Positions 60,995 to 64,000 of a stretch of 64,000 bases of DNA are shown in pieces. The notes below the pieces were generated by a model. It was not told the DNA's origin and did not search any database. It saw only the letters and a program-made list of their open reading frames with translations. The stretch is taken from contig NEVA01000003.1 in NCBI GenBank assembly GCA_002304445.1, positions 178,051 to 242,050 of the forward strand, written 5' to 3'. This DNA is from Opitutia bacterium Tous-C4FEB (GTDB lineage Bacteria; Verrucomicrobiota; Verrucomicrobiia; Opitutales; Opitutaceae). The position numbers were made by a program, and so were the translations under genes. Numbering within the stretch: position 1 is the first letter of the stretch; each line of letters opens with the position of its first letter.

Positions 60995-61418
60995 GGGATG
61001 GAAAACGGATAAAACGCGGCCGGGCCTTGGCGAGTAAAGGAGATTTCAACCTTGAATCCGCCGCAGCCCAAGCCCCCGAATTTACCAACCACGGCCGCAC
61101 CCGAATTAACCCGGATAAAGCCGGTGAACCGGCTTCACCTCAGGGGTGAGTCGTTCGCTGCTCCCATCGACATCTTTGTAGCGACATTCGGGCAGCAAGC
61201 GGTTAGCAGCGCCGACCCGAGTCGGGCCTTCGATCCGGTCGCGAATCGCTGGGAAAAAATGGAGGAAGCCGGCGCTTGACGTGATTGGACTGCCGGGCTG
61301 GCGCAAGCGCCGGAGACTGACATTTTCGTCAGCGATTTGGCCGGTATTGGGCTTGCGCATATTTTTCACGAGGTATGAATCGAGCGGAATTCGCGACGCA
61401 GCCGTTCCCTTCTGCTTC
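60995..61418. other. Structured intergenic stretch without a supported gene
   Basis: The 424 bases between ftsB and the membrane-protein gene hold no convincing ORF. A minus-strand frame of 127 codons (61106-61489) resembles nothing known. Three hairpins are visible. AAGCCGG/CCGGCTT at 61118-61135 has a TGAA loop. CCGGCGCTTG/CAAGCGCCGG spans 61269-61313 and is perfect, with 25 bases between the arms. CTGAC/GTCAG lies at 61317-61332. No T tail follows any of them. Confidence 0.45.
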
Positions 61419-63599
61419 ATGCCAATCCGCCGCATCTGGCCGGTAGTTATATTATCGCTTGTCACCTTCGTGATATGGTGCGCCTCCATGGGGCGATTGA
61501 ATACCGCGGCCTGGAACCGGCCTTTTTCCCTAGAGGGAGACGCGCTCGAGATTTACGCGCGCGCGCAGGCGGCGTCGGAGGATCCATGGCAGCCTCTCCG
61601 AGGCTACGCGGACGTATCGCGGCTTGGCGCGCCATTCAGCGCGGACTGGACCCGCTACCCCGTATCCGACCGGCTTGTATTCACTATTATTGGATTACTG
61701 GCCCGCGCGCCGAACGAGTTTGTCGCGATCAATCTGGCGGTGGCGGCGTTGCATGTGATCAACGCTCTGGGCTTCTATGTCTGTGCGCGTTTTCTGCGCT
61801 GGCGCGTGGCGTGGGCGTTCGCTTTCGCGCTGCTCTTTTCGTTTTGCAGCTACAATTTCCGCTGGGGCGTCACCGTCTCGTTCTCGCAAACGTTCGCGTT
61901 GCCGCCGCTGCTTCTGCTTTGCGGATGGGTCGGTCGCGATGCGCCCGCGGTGCGATCGCGCGGATGGAATTGGCTGGCCCTCGGACTGGGCGCGTGGCTG
62001 GGCGGTGCGAACCCCTATCTGGGCTTCTTCGCGGGGCAGCTCGCCGGTTTTGCGACGCTGCTGCAGTGGTTGCGGATCAGAGATTCCGCCCGGCTGCGCG
62101 CCGGCATTCTTTTTCTGGGCATGCTCGTGGGATCGTTCGCCCTCCACAACGCGTCGTACTTCATGGCAGACGCGACCGGCGCCGGCCGACTGACGTTGAG
62201 CCGGAATTATGCGGGAACCGAGATTTACGCGATGAAGCTAACGGATCTGGTCATGCCTTCGGCTTCGCATGCGGTGCCCCTCTTGGCGGACTTGGGCCGG
62301 CTCTACCGGGCGCGGTCGGCGTTTCGGGCGGAATTTTTCGCCCCTTATTTAGGCGTGGTCGGTATTTGTGGTTTGGCCGGACTCTTTTGGTTTGGATTCC
62401 GCTGGGTGTTAGCCAAAGACCGCCGGCGGCGCCCGCTGCCAGATGGCATTCTTGGCGTGGGCTGGACGCTGCTGTTTTCCTCGGCGGGGGGCGTCAATTC
62501 TCTCCTCGCTTTGGCGGGACTGGACATATTTCGCGCCAGCGGTCGCTTCAGTATCTTTATTCTCCTTTGGTCGTTCTTCTTTGCGGGCCGATGGCTGCAA
62601 CGGCGCAGCCAGCATGTCGGCCGCCCTTGGGTTGTGGTGATGGCGACCTCCATCGCGGTGCTGGGCGTGATCGACAGCCTGCCCATGCAGCGCATCGGCG
62701 CGGTAATGCCTTACGATTCTAGTCTGATCGAAAACCATCGCGCCCTGACCGCCGCACTGGAGGCGAGGATAGGCACGGGGCCTCGGATTTTTCAACTGCC
62801 CACTACGCGCTTCCCGGAGGCCGGCAAGGTGGTCAATATGGGCGACTACGAACATTTGCTGCCTTATCTCGCGTCCGACAGGGTGCATATTTCCTACGGC
62901 AATCTTCGCCACACGCCGACTTCGCGAGCGATTCGCACCGTCGGCCAGCTCCCGCCGGAGCGAATGAAAGACGTGCTCGAGGAAGCGGGCTTCCACGCCA
63001 TCTGGATCAATCGGCGTGGATTTGCGGACAACGGCGATAGCTTGATCGCCAGCCTGCGGACTCTCGGACTCCAGGAGCTATCGCAGAAGTTCGTTCCTCA
63101 TATCTTTATCTTTCTGCTGCGTCCCGCGTCCAGCCCGCACCCTTTCAATCCCAGCCATCCTGAATTTTATCCCCGTTGGGATCCGACGGCGAAGCGCACC
63201 ATCCCGGCCATCCGGGTGGTCAAGGACTGGGACGACATCGAGCGAGAGCCCAACCGCTCGTGGCGGTGGGCGCAGAAGTCGGGTACGGTCGGCATTTGGA
63301 TGCGGCGGGCGGGCACGGTGCGGCTCTCGTTTCTCGCGGCAACCCGCAGCAGGGGAAATCTGACGCTAGAACTCGCGGGACGCGAAGTGTGGAGCATGCC
63401 GGAGGAAGCGCGCCTTCGCTTCGAGCCGGGGCTGGAATTGCCCTTACATGCCGGCTGGCATCAGCTGACCTGGCGCTTCGACGGACGCCTGCGACCGGCC
63501 GGGGGGACGGATGGCCGCTTGCTGGGATTCTCGATCGAGAATCTGGCGCTCACGGTGGTCGATAACGTGCAAACCCCTCCCGAATCCGATCCCCCCTGA
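61419..63599 (+). CDS. Polytopic membrane protein, GT-C-like, with soluble C-terminal domain
   Basis: A 726-residue protein with roughly ten hydrophobic helices in residues 1-430. Examples are PVVILSLVTFVIWCAS at about 8-23, LAVAALHVINALGFYV, FAFALLFSFCSYNF and VVVMATSIAVLGVIDSL. A lumenal-type loop NRPFSLEGDALEIYAR carries acidic residues of the kind used by GT-C glycosyltransferases. About 280 residues of soluble C-terminal domain follow, ending in a beta-sandwich-like segment. It likely acts in cell-surface polysaccharide or glycan transfer; no donor or acceptor can be named. Codon use leans to GCG, GTG and CTG rather than the GCC, GTC and CTC of the neighbours. An upstream ATG at 61281 adds residues without similarity. 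Confidence 0.65.
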   Translation: MPIRRIWPVVILSLVTFVIWCASMGRLNTAAWNRPFSLEGDALEIYARAQAASEDPWQPLRGYADVSRLGAPFSADWTRYPVSDRLVFTIIGLLARAPNEFVAINLAVAALHVINALGFYVCARFLRWRVAWAFAFALLFSFCSYNFRWGVTVSFSQTFALPPLLLLCGWVGRDAPAVRSRGWNWLALGLGAWLGGANPYLGFFAGQLAGFATLLQWLRIRDSARLRAGILFLGMLVGSFALHNASYFMADATGAGRLTLSRNYAGTEIYAMKLTDLVMPSASHAVPLLADLGRLYRARSAFRAEFFAPYLGVVGICGLAGLFWFGFRWVLAKDRRRRPLPDGILGVGWTLLFSSAGGVNSLLALAGLDIFRASGRFSIFILLWSFFFAGRWLQRRSQHVGRPWVVVMATSIAVLGVIDSLPMQRIGAVMPYDSSLIENHRALTAALEARIGTGPRIFQLPTTRFPEAGKVVNMGDYEHLLPYLASDRVHISYGNLRHTPTSRAIRTVGQLPPERMKDVLEEAGFHAIWINRRGFADNGDSLIASLRTLGLQELSQKFVPHIFIFLLRPASSPHPFNPSHPEFYPRWDPTAKRTIPAIRVVKDWDDIEREPNRSWRWAQKSGTVGIWMRRAGTVRLSFLAATRSRGNLTLELAGREVWSMPEEARLRFEPGLELPLHAGWHQLTWRFDGRLRPAGGTDGRLLGFSIENLALTVVDNVQTPPESDPP

Positions 63600-63852
63600 A
63601 AATCCAGTTTCCTTTCAGCGACCGCCAGATCACGCCTTCGCCCTGCTCCTCGACCCGTCTCGAGACTTTAGAAAGTAATGAGACATCCGGCAAAGAATCA
63701 AGGTAAGGCACCCCGATTCACGTCGTCGGCAACCTGTGGCGATTATTGGCACTCTTTTAGGACTTTGACCCTTTTCCTTATTAGGACTTTGCGTCCTACT
63801 TGAAACTAAAAAAATCGGCTAACTCTTTATTTAAAAAAGGCTTCCGTTAAAA
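63600..63852. other. AT-richer intergenic stretch with short repeats
   Basis: No gene is evident. TTAGGACTTTG occurs twice (63757 and 63781), and TAGGAC/GTCCTA (63782-63798) forms a 6-bp hairpin around TTTGC. The AT-rich run near 63807-63841, including CTAAAAAAAT and TTTATTTAAAAAA, stands out from the GC-rich surroundings. Confidence 0.4.
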
Positions 63853-63876
63853 TGGAGCGGGCGAAGAGACTCGAAC
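63853..63876 (-). other. tRNA-Gly 3'-end fragment, possible attachment site
   Basis: On the minus strand the 24 bases begin GTTCGAGTCTC and end CGCCCGCTCCA. That equals the T loop, 3' T stem and acceptor of a tRNA-Gly with U73 and an encoded CCA. No matching 5' half (GCGGGCG) or anticodon arm lies next to it. Such isolated 3' ends are typical of integrase attachment sites. By orientation, the element and the intact tRNA would lie beyond the right edge. Confidence 0.6.
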
Positions 63877-64000
63877 TACTGCGCTCACTTTTGCAATCAT
63901 TCTTAGCCGGACTCATGCAATTGAGGGTAGGATAAGTTGGTGAGGACCGGCTCTGGCGGAGAGAGCGGCAACTGCATCGCAGTGCTCGTCGGCACTCAAT
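63877..64000. other. Right-edge stretch, no feature recognised
   Basis: The last 124 bases follow the tRNA-Gly fragment and may be the start of an integrated element. No ORF of useful length, terminator or repeat is seen before the window ends. Confidence 0.35.

Noticed and set aside
61106..61489. Minus-strand frame of 127 codons in the structured stretch
   Set aside because: No similarity recognised, it overlaps the start of the membrane-protein gene, and it spans all three hairpins, so coding potential is doubtful.

Overview
The window is high-GC DNA from a bacterium that looks like a verrucomicrobium, most plausibly an Opitutales/Opitutaceae relative. The case rests on gene content: a pilus-like locus matching the Akkermansia Amuc_1098-Amuc_1102 set; planctomycete/verrucomicrobium-type secreted proteins (DUF1549/DUF1553 cytochromes, a PVC-type propeller-HEAT-cytochrome protein, DUF1501, ThuA); and verrucomicrobial Ig-repeat surface proteins. 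No phage, insertion sequence, rRNA or CRISPR array was seen. This placement is an inference from families, not from a marker-gene tree.

Left part (0-17.8 kb): envelope and housekeeping genes. These are a DUF374 acyltransferase, a basic protein with a starch-binding-like domain, tRNA-Ala(CGC), a 39-residue membrane protein, an EVE protein, prephenate dehydrogenase (tyrA), tRNA-Leu(CAG), KDPG aldolase (eda) with a clear terminator, chorismate synthase (aroC) followed by a degenerate P-loop protein, a type II secretion/type IV pilus set gspD-gspE-gspF, an exported cyclophilin with Ig modules, a DUF481 protein, a COG0523 GTPase and modAB without a visible modC.

Middle part (17.8-38.3 kb): accessory genes facing the outside. 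A likely metal cluster (propeller protein with a CusF-like tail, small His-rich protein, ZnuD-like TonB-dependent receptor) is followed by planctomycete-type secreted proteins, a photolyase, an M20 peptidase, a Phd/VapC-type toxin-antitoxin pair, a ThuA protein and a formylglycine-generating enzyme. Three copies of a REP-like element each begin 7-9 nt after a stop codon here, and two further hairpins lie in this stretch.

Right part (38.4-53 kb): a minus-strand operon of about 14.5 kb. It encodes homologues of Amuc_1102, 1101 (a PilM-PilN fusion), 1100, 1099 and 1098 (secretin), and ends, 21 nt after the secretin, in a 2453-residue Ig-repeat protein. This is the most interesting system in the window: a pilus-like envelope machine apparently co-transcribed with a giant candidate adhesin.

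Far right (53-64 kb): a Nudix hydrolase and a pdhABC pyruvate dehydrogenase operon converge, at a terminator, on a minus-strand ftsB / UDP-sugar pyrophosphorylase / phosphohexomutase operon. Then come a structured non-coding stretch, a large GT-C-like membrane protein and, near the edge, a 24-bp copy of the 3' end of a tRNA-Gly gene that could be an attachment site of an element lying beyond the window. A dispersed repeat of the form CTCTCAACTC occurs at four places, twice in frame inside genes and twice just upstream of pdhB and pdhC.
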